Positions 1 to 12,900 of a DNA stretch of 64,000 nucleotides are shown here, one piece after another. The notes under the pieces were generated by a model. It saw nothing but the letters and a program-made list of their open reading frames with translations. It was not told where the DNA came from and ran no database searches. Each line of letters opens with the position of its first letter. Position 1 is the first letter of the stretch. The translations under genes and the position numbers were made by a program. Source of the stretch: Synanceia verrucosa (Eukaryota; Chordata; Actinopteri; Perciformes; Synanceiidae); NCBI GenBank assembly GCA_029721515.1, contig CM056562.1:12681335-12745334 (forward strand), given 5' to 3'.

Positions 1-3000
1 GAGGACGTTGATGTGGCTGAAAACACTAGAAAACATGGTGACGTCGCTGCCTAGGCCTGCGGGCAGCCATGCCTGACAGCAGTGTTGAAGCAGCACGCTG
101 AACACACCGCTCTTTGATTGAGACAGCTCCATCAGATCAGTGGCAACCTAAAAAAATAATGACACCACATGCATACAGAGAATAGGAAATATGTGTTGAA
201 GGTGCAAATCACAATCCCTTTTCATTTCCAAGTCATCCAAGCAGACTTTACTGACCTGTTTCAAGGTGGCAAGAAGGGTCGGAGCAGAATTGCCTGTCAG
301 CTCAAGCAGTTTGCGGTGAAAAGCCATGGAGACAAAGCCTTTCAGGGCTGGCCAGAAGTCATGGGCGTTAGTGCTCAGCCCCTGTACCAGCTCCCAGCTC
401 AGAATCACAGCCTCTACACACAGGCCCTCCTCATGAAGCAGTAACTGGGATCAAAGCAGACACTTCATCAGAAACACACTTAACCAGACACTTTATCTGC
501 AAGAGCTACCTGAGCATCTCATTTTATTTGGGACTAACTTGTGGCAGCACCGACTCCATAAAAGAGAGCACAGGCAGCACCAGGTCACTGGGCAGAAGAG
601 CGAGGGCCTCCACACTGCAGCTCAGAGCAGATTTGAGAGGTTCGGGCACTCCAGAAATCTCCACAGACTCAGGAATTCCGAGCACCTTAATCATTGAGCT
701 TAGACAAATCCACTGGTCCCGCATAAAATTGGCAGCGATGCGTCCCCAGTCCTGCAGCAGAGGACTTTGAACTCCTACATCACTGAAAAAAAAGAAATGT
801 CCAGTATCATGCTGGTCTGGTCGACATTTCTTATTCTAAGTAAGCAAATTTTCACTGACCTCAAACTGTCTCCTGTCTGTGGTTTGTGCAGCCGTTTGTT
901 GAAGTTTCCCAGAGACGACTGACTTTGGCTGGGAGATGCCGCTGGATTGTAGAAGTAGTCGTTCAGTGATTTCAAAGCAGAAATAGTCTCTGATTGCATG
1001 TCGATCAGTTCCTGCTCCACAAGACCACACACTGTAGCCAGGGATGCCATAGCAACCGCTCTAGCCACCTGGTTTGCCACAGAGGTGATCTGGGAATAGA
1101 AAAAACAAACAGTGTTAAAGAATCAAGCAATTGAACCAATTTACGCAATTCTAGCCCGAGCATTGTACCTGCTGGCTTGGCTCTTGCAGGACCTTGAGGC
1201 TGTGCTTAATGAGTTTGGGGAAATACGTGTGCTGGATTTTACTGCGGTGCTGTGGTGTAGAGCTGTACATGAGCACCAGCTGCCTCAGGACGCACAGATA
1301 CAGCTCTGCTCGCTCCACATCGAACAGCTGTAAAGAAAACAGCACTTGCAAACAGAGAGCTAGCCACTGAGGGAATCTGTGCCAGCTGAAGTGATAGTGA
1401 CCTGCTTGACTTGCTATTTACCTCCTGCAGCTCCCCAAGCAGCCGCCTCAGGATGAAGTCCTGGATCGGATCGACCAGTTCATAAATGAGCCTCTCCATG
1501 GCAACCATCATGTTATCCACTGCGGATAGGAGGAAGAATAGCAAAATGTCACACACTCCTGGGGTACAAGACATGACAGGAAATATCATAGATATATTAC
1601 TACAAGAAGACACTAAAAGTTGTTTTTTTTCTCTATATACAGTACATGTTAGTGGCTAAAACTCCATGACAGTCATTTCTCCATGGCAACTGTTGTGACA
1701 GACTTTCTTTTGGGTCAAAGTTTTATCTTATCTTATTTCTGAGGGTTGAGATGAGGTTCTCATGACAAAATTATAGTGGCATAACTTGTTGATCAGAAAA
1801 TCTGGAAACTAGCTGGACAAAATTATGTCATGAAGGTCTTATTAAGGTATTTTCAAGGTATTTTCCAATGTTTGATTGAAAGACAACATATAATAAAGTA
1901 AATGACACTGATTAATAGTAAACAATGGTGCTGCCATACTGATGCCTTTATGGAGAGTTGACAACGTTTTACAAATCGGCCTCATTATTTCAACATAATT
2001 CTGTTCCTGCATTATGTTTTAAAAATGTCAGAGAGCAGAAACGTTTCACTAAGAGAAACACACATCACTTACTACCTGATATGAGGGTTACTAACAGGGT
2101 ATCAAGAAAAAGTAGGTGGGAGTTGCAATTTGCTCGTTGCCTGAATGCACCTAGTACCTACTGCATATGCATGAGAGTGGACCTGATGGCTGCAACAAGA
2201 GATCGTTATTATCAATACAAACCTTGCTTCTTTCCAACAAGGTGACAGCTTGGTGTTCCTCCAAGCTGGAACAGCCGGACCACGAGCTGCAGGCTCTTGT
2301 CACTCTTACGCAGAGGCAAGTACATATTGGTGCTGACTCTGCTCAGGGTGTCCAGCAGTGGAGACAGTAATGACTCTAGAGTGCTGCCAATCTCTGCTCC
2401 AAGTTCATTTCTCTCCATGTCCACACACAGCAGAACAGCCCTGGCCAACTTATCAGCCTCTCTGGAGTCTGGTAACTTCTCAGTGTGACCTGACGAGCAG
2501 GAAAACTAAGTTAAACCAACTTGTGTTTACAGCTCATCCAATTCATTTACAACGGCCTCTCTTCAGACTTACCTGTGCTAGCTGGCACTCTGAGATATGT
2601 GTGCATCTCATTTTGAACATAGCCTCTTACAGTCTCTTTCTCTGTGGCAGCGCCAATGCAATCTCCATCTATAATCCTGGGCTTGAAACGGCCTTCGTTG
2701 TCCAACAGCCAGGCACACGACTGCAGGGTAGCAATTAGTCCATCATACAACTTCCCTAATGTCTCATTACACATGCAAATTTGAATGTTCCCCCAAAAGT
2801 CTCTAATACGGCTCACCTGATTCCAAATCTGCGTCCCTCTACACAGTGATTCATCTGCACGAAAATGCATCAGGAAACTAAAAACATCATCGAGGGTCAC
2901 TGCACTCTGAAACGAGATATTTCAATTATGCAGCTATAACTTTAAAGCTGTGTGTGAAAGCACAGAGGCTAGACTAATCAGACTAATATGTAACCACTGA

Positions 3001-6000
3001 TCCTCTTTGCCAAAGCCCTTTCCATTTTGCAGTTTTCATGGTTTCCTTATTTTGGCAGATTTATATTCACCATACTGTTTGTATTTTACCCAAACTGAAT
3101 TACATTTAGATTGAAAACCTAAGAAAAGCTAACCTGACTCTTGCCAGCTGAATGTAGTTCCGCCTAGTATGGAGCTCAGTGAAACACCATGTGGAGCTAA
3201 GCGGAACTACATTTAGCTGGAGAGTCAGGTTAGCGAAAAGCAGTAAATCCTTAAATTTGATAAAGTGAAACTAGCATTGCATTTCCATTAAATTTTGGCT
3301 CGATAAATAACTGAGACGAATGACGACAATCATTAATTAATCAAAACTGATTTTCTATTGATCAACATATAAAGTAACTATTGCATCGGCACCTCTGTGG
3401 TCATAACTTATGGTCACTACTTCTGGCTCATAACTTGTTCATCAACATATTTCTTGAAAAGAATAATATACTCCATCTACTGTAGGCCTATGTACACTAT
3501 TTGTGTCTTACCACGTCTGTGAGGCGGAGGGCGCTGTCCAGCAGGAAGCACTGAGCGGCTCCTCTCAGCAGGACTTGATGAGTGATCATGGTGCAGCGCA
3601 GCACCTCCCTGTAACACACAGCAGGTGAAATGAGCTTCGACATTAAGCACAACAAGCTGCAACACAGTCTGTCCAACCATAACCATGACAACAAACCGGA
3701 GAGCAGTGAGCCCTTCAATCCCTAGCAGTGGACTCTGGGGCAGTTTGGATAGAGCCTGAGAGAGGAAGAGGAGGGGTGCTGCACACCAGTGCTTAGAGCA
3801 CAGCTGCTGAATCATCTGCAACAGCGTTGGGCCTACAAAGCAAACACAATGAGATGGAGGAATGAATCAGAGCTTTATTAACCAGAACTCTCTGCAGCCA
3901 TGTTTTCCCATACCTCTCAGCTCTGACGGTAGGCTGCTGAAGAAGGTGACCATGAAGACTTGGAGTTTAGCCCCGAGCTCAGGACAATCTCCTACACTCT
4001 GCCCAACTGACCTATATGAGGACAAGAAGATGGGTTAATGAAGCCTGGTGCAGAAAAATCCGGTAATATCCTGCTCTTCTTTATTGGCCTAGTGTTTTGA
4101 TTTTTAACCTCACCTGTGGAAGAGTGACGTTTCAGACAGAACATCCATGAAAGGGCCAACGATGAACTGAGGGGACGAAAGAACTTTAACGAACAAACTA
4201 ACTTTGCAGGATTTCAGTGAAAATTAAGTTTAGAGCATGCTGAATAGTGTCTGAGTCTGTACCTGAGAAAAGGCCACAGCAAAGGCTGGCTGCTGGAGGA
4301 CCTGCAGCTCAAGCAGATGACACACTCCCTCTCGCATCAAGGATTTGTTCTCGCTGTGGAACATCCGCTGGTACACACACAGCAGCCAGGAGGGGTGGAA
4401 CAAGGCCTGACCTGAAGCTGAAACTCAGACAAAAAGGTACCTAACATTATTCTCAAGTGAACTGCTGAATTATAACGTTTGGAATTAAAGTAAGCTTTTT
4501 TTAATGTACAATTTCTGTCTCTGAACTAGTTTTCATTTAATTGAAGCTTATCCTTACAGGTTGTTGCAATAACATGATCAAAAGAGTGTTTATGAACTTG
4601 GTTAATAAAAAAGTTAATATAAGCAGTTCGGCATCATCGATTCATCCTACCTACACCAAAACAAAGGCAAAAAGAGTCTGAAATAAAAAAAGTTTCCAAA
4701 CATTTGTAAAAAAATAAAATAAAAAAACATTCTCCATTTATAACCCTGCGCCATCGTTACCTTGACTATCATTCACTGTAGTTTGGATCAGTGTGTCTAT
4801 TCTGTTTAGAACTGGCCGAACGACGTGAACCTGCAGAGGACAAAGAGACAAGCAAGATTACAGAGCAGTGTTGTGAACTGATATCAAACAGTCATGAGGG
4901 TTTTTCTACCTGGTTTTCCTCCAGGGTCTCCATCACCAGTGTGTAATCCTCCCAGAACTCCCTGAGCAACCTGCTCCTGTCAGCGGCCCATTTGAACAAG
5001 ATGTCATCTGCAACAATTCCAAAAACAGTGAGAACACAAACAACACAAACTGCAAGAGCAGTAAACTTAAAGTTGCTGCAGTGCCAGGTCCTCCTCAATC
5101 TGAGCGTTTCACCTTTCTGTGATAGACAGAGAGGACAGTCCACCCCCTGCTGCTCTGACAGGGCCACGCACATTTTCAGCAAGTACAACGCCCTCTTGCG
5201 TGACACGCTGTCTTTGTGCGTTAGTCCATCCTGCACCATCCTCCAGAAGTGAAGGGACAGACGAGGGTCGGGTGCAAAGGAGGAGGGAAGGCCGTGAGGT
5301 TTCAGCAGGTGATCTGACAGGGCGGTGAAACACAGCAGTGTGCGCTCTGTGACCACAGCTGTGCGCTCAGTGGAGTGCCAGCTGCACAGATCATCCAGGA
5401 TCAACTCCAGGGTGCTTGTTAACCTGCTGCAGCACTTCAGGACAGTTAACAGAAGCCTGACTATGATTTTAGACACCAACGCATCAGGAAGTGTTTTGAT
5501 GCAGGTCAAGGCAGATGACAGGATAGCGAGTATGAACTGCTCATCCGCTGATACAAACGGTAGGAGAGCAGCCACGACTTCACTAGCAACCTCTACGGTG
5601 AGTCGTCCCGGACCGGGCGCGTCCTCCATTGACAGCTGGAGCGACGGCAGGACGGACCGAGCCACCAGCCCCGGTACAGCCTCACCACACAGCGGGACGC
5701 AGACACTCAGTAGCCGGCAGGCAGCAGCGGTGCTCTCCCTGCACCGCGTGCCCTCATCTGCTGATATTTTGGAGAAAAGCGGGAGACACTGGTTCCAAAT
5801 GACTGAGTCAATTTTAGCTTTAATCGATGTTCTTTTCGCAGGTGAAAACGGAGAGTCTGTGTCGCCCAAAAGTGGTCCGAGTCCTTCTATGAAAGCTGCC
5901 AGCGCCTCCATTCGCTCAGTCCCCGGCCATGAGTCAGGCGGCCAGGTCAGAGACTCAAACAACATGTCGTAGTCAGGAGAACTGGACAAGACCGCGTTAA

Positions 6001-6016
6001 TTAGAACAGAATACAT
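1..6016 (-). CDS. tarbp1: TARBP1-like tRNA/RNA 2'-O-ribose methyltransferase, N-terminal two thirds (partial)
   Basis: Sixteen coding exons on the complement: 5113-6016, 4910-5007, 4761-4830, 4263-4411, 4114-4166, 3914-4011, 3697-3832, 3512-3608, 2573-2906, 2223-2489, 1422-1519, 1169-1327, 860-1089, 539-782, 256-444 and <1-147. Every junction is GT-AG and the phases join without a stop, giving about 1091 residues. Human TARBP1 is about 1620 residues, so the SpoU-type catalytic domain should lie beyond base 1. What is visible is leucine-rich helical-repeat sequence typical of the family's long N-terminal scaffold. Recognisable stretches include SRKRALYLLK (exon 1), LFHPSWLLCVYQRMF (exon 4) and LRCTMITHQVLLRGAAQC (exon 8). 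The family methylates the 2'-OH of G18 in some tRNAs. Family assignment is from memory of the human protein. Confidence 0.85.
2573..2906 (-). CDS. tarbp1: tarbp1 exon 9, possibly two exons
   Basis: I annotate 2573-2906 as one 334-bp exon because it reads open throughout and both outer junctions fit the phase. Inside it, 2721-2816 (96 nt, 32 codons) begins with a strong donor (CAG then GTGAGC), has a branch-like CTAAT near its end, and finishes CTACCCTGCAG. Removing it keeps the frame. It could therefore be a normal short intron, an optional in-frame intron, or ordinary coding sequence. The encoded segment looks protein-like (LGKLYDGLIATLQ), which is why I kept it. Confidence 0.7.
3128..3234. 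mobile_element. Palindromic MITE-like element in a tarbp1 intron
   Basis: The arms at 3128-3163 and 3201-3234 are reverse complements of each other apart from a 2-bp indel and two or three substitutions, around a 37-bp centre. Arm termini are GCTAACCTGACTC and GAGTCAGGTTAGC. The element is flanked by GAAAA on both sides (3123-3127 and 3235-3239), a possible 5-bp target-site duplication. It has no coding capacity. Such structures are typical of nonautonomous DNA transposons; the superfamily cannot be told from this alone. Confidence 0.7.
5113..6016 (-). CDS. tarbp1: tarbp1 exon 1 with start codon
   Basis: This 904-bp exon holds the first 301 codons and one extra base. I chose the ATG at 6014-6016 because it opens the only long frame, the protein begins MYSVLINAVLSSS, and the human protein has a similarly spaced start. 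The exon ends CAGAAAG before a GTGAAA donor; reading past it gives low-quality intron sequence. The product is alpha-helical, with many LL pairs and no signal peptide or membrane segment, as expected for HEAT/ARM-like repeats. GC content is visibly higher than in the flanking introns. Confidence 0.85.
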
Positions 6017-6250
6017 TGTAAAGAGCTGCTACACTCCCAGGGACAGGCAAGATAAATACTGCCTGCGACCAGCTCTTCTCACTGTGTCCATGAGCAACAC
6101 GTTTTTCCAAACGGAATGTAAACTTCCGCAAACGTCACCTCGAAGTCTCGCGTGACTGGTGGTGAGACGGTACTACAGAGGCGTCTCTGATTGCTGCTCT
6201 GATGGTTTATGGGATGAGTAGCTCCATAGACATATGTAGCTCTATGTTGT
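6017..6250 (-). promoter_or_regulatory. tarbp1: Probable tarbp1 promoter / 5' UTR
   Basis: This is the sequence just upstream of the tarbp1 start codon. It contains several CpGs (around 6100-6170), unlike the AT-rich DNA to its right. No TATA box is evident. The call rests only on position and composition. Confidence 0.35.
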
Positions 6251-7987
6251 ACCCATGGACTGTTGTACCTTTGCCGTTTTCTCGTTTTTTTTGTTGTCGC
6301 AGCTTGTCAATGAAGTAAATGAATGGAAATTTCACTTCCGGAAATGGAGCCATTCAAAAAGTTAGTGCAAATTGAAAATAAACTCACGAAGTGCACATGA
6401 ACTTTAAAGCTATGGTTGGTATCTTAGAGAGCTAGCAGGGGAGCTAGCAAGATTTTAAAGTGGCACCTCCTCTAAGCTCCACCCTCTCCTCCCCTCCAGT
6501 CAACGCTCCAATAACACGCCCCCTCTCGTGCTAACTTGGTAATCATATTTGAAAACTTTTGCTTAAAATACAATTAAAATTTCAACCAGAAATTGTTCCA
6601 TTCTGTAACCAAAGCTATTCTGCCCTACGCTACCCTTTCATATTCCACAGATGTCACTCCCTGTCTTCCACATCATTTAGTCAACGATATGAATTCTACA
6701 TGAACCTTTTGTTTAAAAAGACATTATCTATGGCTTTGTGTCAAAAAAAGAAATATGATTTCATAGTCAACAATATCCTCATCCTTTACATACACAAATG
6801 CAAATATGAGGGTGTTTCTGAAAGGCATTACCAACTATGCCTTTAAGCATTTAGTAGTAAACTTATACAATACAAAAAAACCTTGCTTTCATTTCATGGC
6901 AATAAGAAAATTTATTTTCACTATCATAAAAAACCTTAGATAAAAATGCATTATTTAGTAGTGTGAATTCACACTGACATTATTGGCATTGAGAAAAAGA
7001 TTTTCTGTTTAATGATTTACAATCTTTCCAAGTGAGTTGATATTGGCTGAAGACATTAGTTCTTTTGCACAGCAATTATCATTCAAAAAGCTAATGTCTA
7101 AATAATGTCTGAGAAAAAAAAAAAAAAGACGCTGTTTGTTTGGAGGTTACATAAAACAAAAATACTGCAGATTCATGATACACTTACTAGTTACAGAAAT
7201 AGCACTTTGCAAAGAACACTTCTATTGTAATTACGGCAGCGGAGAGAGAGTATAGAATAGGAAAGCTGTGGAAGAGTGCATTACCAGCTGTAAAGAAGTT
7301 CAATTTTCCACATGGGCAGATGCATTGTTGTAGCAGACTAATAGAGAAACAGACAGACCATACTATACAAAAATAGATTTTGTTATAAAATATGCTTAAA
7401 AAAAATCATGATAAAGGCATACAGGAGTGAAAACATTTACACATTTGCTTCTGGAGATTACCCCCAATAAAACAAGAAAATTAAGTGTTTACATTAGCTA
7501 ATAGCAAGGAAAGTAAGCCCCATGTTGTGCCACAGCACACTACACAGCATGAACGCATGGCCTTAAAATGCTATGTTAATGTCTGTTACTGTCAAACGTT
7601 ATGCCCACGACATTAACCAATTAGGACATTTCATTTTCACGGCATGAATTTTATAAAAACAAAATTAAATTGGTCAGAAATATTTTCGCTCAGAGAAGCT
7701 GAAAAGTCATAAAAAATAGTGGAAGTACTATGTACACAATATACAACATAAATAAATACACTGTTTACTGATTGAAATGTTGCTGAATCAGAGCTCTGGT
7801 CTCTAATCGACAGCTTTTCAGAAAGGAATGAGGAGTCCCATCATTTTCAATAATGTCTCTGCTTTTGAAACGTGCACGTGTGCACGCACGCACATCATCA
7901 GATAGGAGGAAACACTAAGACATTCATTTGTTGGACACCTCCAAGTCCAGCTGCACTGGAATTTGTGGACATCAGCAATCAACGTAT
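6251..7987 (-). other. Intergenic DNA plus frmd1 3' UTR
   Basis: No exon is seen here on either strand. The right part, about 6900-7987, is probably the 3' UTR of the leftward frmd1-like gene: an AATAAA on the minus strand (plus-strand tttatt at 6911-6916) is the best polyadenylation signal. The stretch 6400-6540, with repeated gagctagca, looks like a degraded dispersed repeat, but I could not name it. The 95-aa plus-strand frame at 6559-6846 has random-looking composition and is not called. Confidence 0.45.
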
Positions 7988-9903
7988 TCAAAGTATGAAT
8001 TCCATGAACTGTTCATCACCTAGGGTGTCCAGGGAGAGGCAGTTGGTAGATCTACGGCCATAGAAGGAGGGTTTGGCCTGGCAGTGGGGGTAATAACTAC
8101 CATCAACAGGGGTCTTTGTGTTTGTTGAGGCATCTGGGAGGCCAAATGTATAGCTGTGGGAGGAATCAGGAGGCAGTGTCGCCCCCAGGGGTGCTGGAGG
8201 TGGAAACAGACGTACATCATCTAGACTGTGGCTGTGCCGATCCACACAAACTTGCGTCCTAGATTTCAGCACCTACAATAGAGACAGAAGGTAAGATTAA
8301 AGCTAATACAACAATGAAGCCCAGGGCAAAGAAAAAGATGATCAACAACCTACCTGTTTTATCATATTCTTGTTCTGTAATATCCAAAGATCTTCATTAC
8401 TCTCTGGAGGACACACTTTGTTTTCTGCAGACACCAAAAGATTTTATTATTTGAGAACACTAGCTATTTTGTTTTTACTGTTGGGATGAGAGCAAATAAA
8501 ATATTGTTAAATCATATCCTGTATCATGTCTCAATCAAATTATTCATACCTGGTAAGCGACTCTCCGAGGACAGAGCCGAACAATCCACTGACACTCCTT
8601 CAAGAAGATCAGCCAACTGGAACATCTCATCAGGATCATCCACAAGAACCTCCTTTGGACTTCCAATATTGGTTTTGATCCCTGGGGAAAAAGGTTTAGA
8701 AATCCCATTATGAAAAATCTGATTGATGATAGCAAACTCTCTCATCTGTGTGATCACATGGATTTAAGTACATTTTACAACATGTACGACAGCTTGAGGT
8801 GCTGGCTCAACATAGATATGAATTCAAATTTAGAATAATGATATGACATCATTATCTTAAGTGCGTTGTTTTGCGTAGTGCATACCCTGAGGAAGCACTG
8901 TGTGAATATCCCAGCTGTATGGACCTGCTGAAAACAACTGCATAGTCTGAAGTGATGTCTCAGAGATGCACAAACATTGTTAAGCAAAGTTATTATGTTT
9001 ATTGAAGGTTAATACTTTATATACAGTGCTTAACAAATTTATTAGACCATCACCCTACCTCCGATGCCCTAAATTAACAGTATTGCTGATTACCAAAACA
9101 CATTTTTTTATATTTCTGTAATGGTTAATCTACCTGTATGTGCAAGCTATTCAATCAAAGTAATATCTTTAATGCTAAAATATAATTATTATTATCAATG
9201 AAAAACAAACAATGAAAAAAAAGCAAAAATAGCAAAGCACATGATTATATTTTTGATTAGAAAATGTGATTTTGTGGTTGTTATTTTTGATTAATTTGTG
9301 ACTTCTCAGAGAATTCCAGGGTTCTGCTCAAAAGTGTGGTAAAAAGGTGAATTCAGTTTGAAATTTCTCACTCTTCAAATGGTGAAGTGGAGGGAACTCA
9401 CTGAGGAAAAAAAAAAAGAGTTCCAATTAAATCACTTCATTATGCTGGATGGTCTTTGAGAAAAATAGGGCACATGGTCTCATGAATTTGTGAAGCACTG
9501 TACATCTGGTATATTAATATGTTATTGTCAATCAGTGAAGCACCAGTGTACTAATACAATATGCAGCTGTATGGATAAAATGTGCTGCACAAATGTTTTA
9601 GGGCAAACATCCTCTCACCTTCCTCTTGCCACTCCTCATGCTCTATCTGAGCCTTGCTGCCTGTGTCGAACCCAGAGGTACGGGAGCTGCCGCGGCTGGC
9701 TGCTGAGCTGAAACGCGTCTCTGCTTGATGCTGACCTTCCTCCTCCATGGAGGCCATCTCTGTGGAGATGCTGTGCTGGCGGGCATCAGCTTCAATCCCA
9801 GAGCTGCTGGTGGAGCGTCGGGACAAACCAGGGCTGCTCTCACTGCCAGGGGGGTCCATGTCCAGGTCATCACTGATGTACGACTCTCTGTAACGCTTTT
9901 TAT
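7988..9903 (-). CDS. frmd1: Serine-rich C-terminal tail of the frmd1-like protein
   Basis: Four exons (9619-9903, 8550-8681, 8354-8424, 7988-8272) encode the tail after the FERM domain. It begins DKKRYRESYISDDLDMD, like the FRMD6 tail, and has serine clusters (SRRSTSSSGIEADARQHS) typical of phosphorylated linkers. An acidic segment DDPDEMFQLADLL follows, then DRHSHSLDDVRLF, which matches a conserved block in FRMD6. The last residues EFIL are hydrophobic and could be a PDZ-type ligand; that is inference. Confidence 0.8.
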
Positions 9904-12900
9904 CTAAAATGAAGAGAAGAGCATAAACTACATTAAGAGGCTGTGGTTCACTGTGTTACTACACAGAACATACTGACGTTATACCAATTATTTTAGTTGT
10001 TTTCTGTAAACTGACAGAAACAAAAATGACTTTTTTAAGTTAAACATTGAACAGCAATGTTACAGAACAGTTCTGGTGAGTACAAGCAGCCCCCAGCCAA
10101 ACTGTAAGGATCAGTGATACTCAGCTCGCTCTCCTACCTTCGCTCTCCTCCAGCTGGCGCAGGTGTTTGAGGGCAGGCTGGAGGCTGAGGTAGAGCCGAT
10201 GGCTGCTGCTCAGGTGCAGGAGGAGGTGGCGGGAGCGGAACGATGATCCAGTGTAGTAAACCAGCTTCCTGGCTGAAGGCAAGCCATCTGGCTGGATCTC
10301 AAATTTCTTACCCTGAACGGGAAAGCATATTATACACAGTGTACATAGCTAATGTCCATTAAATAATTACAACAATTCCACAGTGTGCTTACCAGGAAGG
10401 TGAGACGGCCCACATTTGACCAGGGGAAGTCGTACAGCAGCTGTCGTATGTTGTTCACCTCCTGTGAAACAAAACACACATACAGATGGAAAGAATTTTA
10501 AGAAATGGCTCAAAGGTTTTATGTTTGAGCACCAAGTGACTTTTGGATATACATCTGCCGTCACTATTACATTACAGAATAAGTGACCAATAATCAGTTG
10601 TTTTATTCAACAGAGCCATCTGGACTCGTCGAGGAGGCCAAGGGCTTCTCGAGGAATCTCATGGTCTGTTGGCTCTTTAATCAGCCAGGCCTGGAGCCCT
10701 AATCCCCCCCAGATGGCCCCTGACGGACAGATCAAACGACTGACAGGCCTGGCAGACGGCTGCTATCTCCTGATGCACTGCTGTTGGTGGTAATCCCACA
10801 CATTCTTCACACATCTACTCAGAGGTTTTATAGGGCTGCAGATACGAAGAGTGAATCTTTGAGCAAACGCAGATTCCTTCTTATATACGCATGTGTTGAC
10901 GCACATCACTATGCAGCAATAACACACTCACACATGCACTTACCTGATAAACCTGCATTCCTCGCAGGGTCAGACCGAGCAACGCCGTTCCTCTTTCTGC
11001 CTTTTTGTCCTGGACAAATAAATGATGGGATGTCAGTGAGGCATGTGAGCAATTCAGATAAGATAGCTAGTCTACAGTTGAGCCCCTCTCCTACATCACA
11101 GGGGTATCCTGGGCTGCAGCTAACAACAAAATAAAAGTGATAGCACATGGATGGGCCAGCGTTCAAAATATCACACAGTAGATGAGTGATTTTGGAATGG
11201 GGAGAACAATAAACTAGATTAGATGGACGGTTACATAACTGAACCAAGACATTGCAAAGACATTGCTTCAGTAAGAGAGAATACATGTCCGGAAAAAATT
11301 TTGTTGTCCGCAACAAAAAGCAGTCAGTGCACTCACTTTATAATACTGAAAAAAAATAGAGTGACTCATGACCTTTTGCAATCTGTAAAATGTGACAGGT
11401 ACATCCTCGAGTCGACACGACTCTCTGATGAAGAGTAGCATGGCATCACGAGTCGACATGCCCCACAGCTCCTGATGCACCTTAGGCCCATGGCAGAGGA
11501 GATAGTTTACCCCACGCTTAGCCACAATCTGCAGAAGAAAGAAGGGACAGATATGGATTAGGACCTCAACACTTAAAACTTCCAAGGACACCATTTTTGT
11601 AAATGTACAGTCACAAAGTAAGCAACTACCCAGGGGGGAAAGTACTCCTTGGGTTCAAAGTAAGGAGTGACCTCCATATCCTCCCTGGGCAGCGGGTGGT
11701 CACCGAGGTCAGCCTGCAAGGCGTAACCTGCCAGCTGGAAGTACACCTCCTCCTGCTGACGGCATTCAGAGCGAAGCACCCGCTCCCGCAAGTCAGAGTA
11801 GTATAGATGCCGTGCCTTCCGTTCACTGGTACCACACAAAAAGAAAAACAAAAACAGTCAGAAAGGAGGACAAAGATGAATGAAAAGAAAAACAAGCTTG
11901 TCTAGTCGTGCAGAAGATGCATGTAGAAGGACATACCAAATAAGTCTACCGTTTTCTACGTAATACTGCACTTTGAGGCAGAGCACCAGAGGAAAGTGTC
12001 TCTTCTGTAATCCCTGTTTGCAGAAAGAGACAGGTTAGAGATGGCCTGTGTGCATGTGTTTGTCATGCTAAAGGAACGGTTGGGACATGTAGGCCACTAA
12101 ACAGTGCCTCCCCATTAACTGACATGCTAATGCTAATTTACGCTTATCAACTGGCTGCCTTACCTTTCCTGAATCTTGCTTCCACTCTTTGGGAAAGTAC
12201 TTGGTCAGTTTTTCCTCCATGTCTAAAAATATGTGCTCATTGTCTGCGAAAGAGAAAGACAATCGGGAAACAAGCAGACAGTTAGCAAGCTAACAAAACG
12301 ATAATGTACCCAAGCGTGAAATGTGCCCAACAATGGGATTCATTAGGGGAAAAGAAAAAAGCCCTTGTTCTTCCTTTTGTGAATGAGGGTACTAGGAATC
12401 TAATGACAACAATACTAACATTACTATTTTCATCAGCGGCAAAACAGCATAGGCCAAACACTGCCAGCAGGAGCTTTATCAGTTTAATATTCTGTAAATG
12501 TGTTTCATATTGATAATAAGCTTTTTATCAATCCTGTTAACTCCTGAAAATAACCAATTTCATCAAGAACAAATTTGGATTCTGTCTCAGGAGAGGCCAA
12601 AAGCTGTGAATCAGAAAGCTGTACCACTCTCAGCTTGGTCCTATGAGTCATGCCATTTTCTATCTGAACCACTTTATGTATTCTGCTCAAATTTGTGCAG
12701 CTACATCATGCTCTCTGAGCTGTTTCACAATGCATTCCTTCAACCATCCATCTCTCCTTTCAGCCTGCTCCTACTGACTCATTGTAACTCCCTCACCTCT
12801 CATCCTTCACTTAAGTCTTTGAGCAAGAGTTGAGTAAGACGGCCTGTGTCATGACGAGTCCCCCTACCTCTTTTCTTCTCAACTCCCACCCTCCTCTTCC

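Noticed and set aside
5325..5972. 215-aa plus-strand open frame
   Set aside because: It is antisense to tarbp1 exon 1, serine/arginine-rich from reverse-complement coding bias, and shows no domain.
11400..11460. Repeated CGAGTCGAC words suggesting a regulatory dyad
   Set aside because: They fall inside a conserved FERM coding exon and are explained by Ser-Thr-Arg and Ser-Cys-Arg codons.
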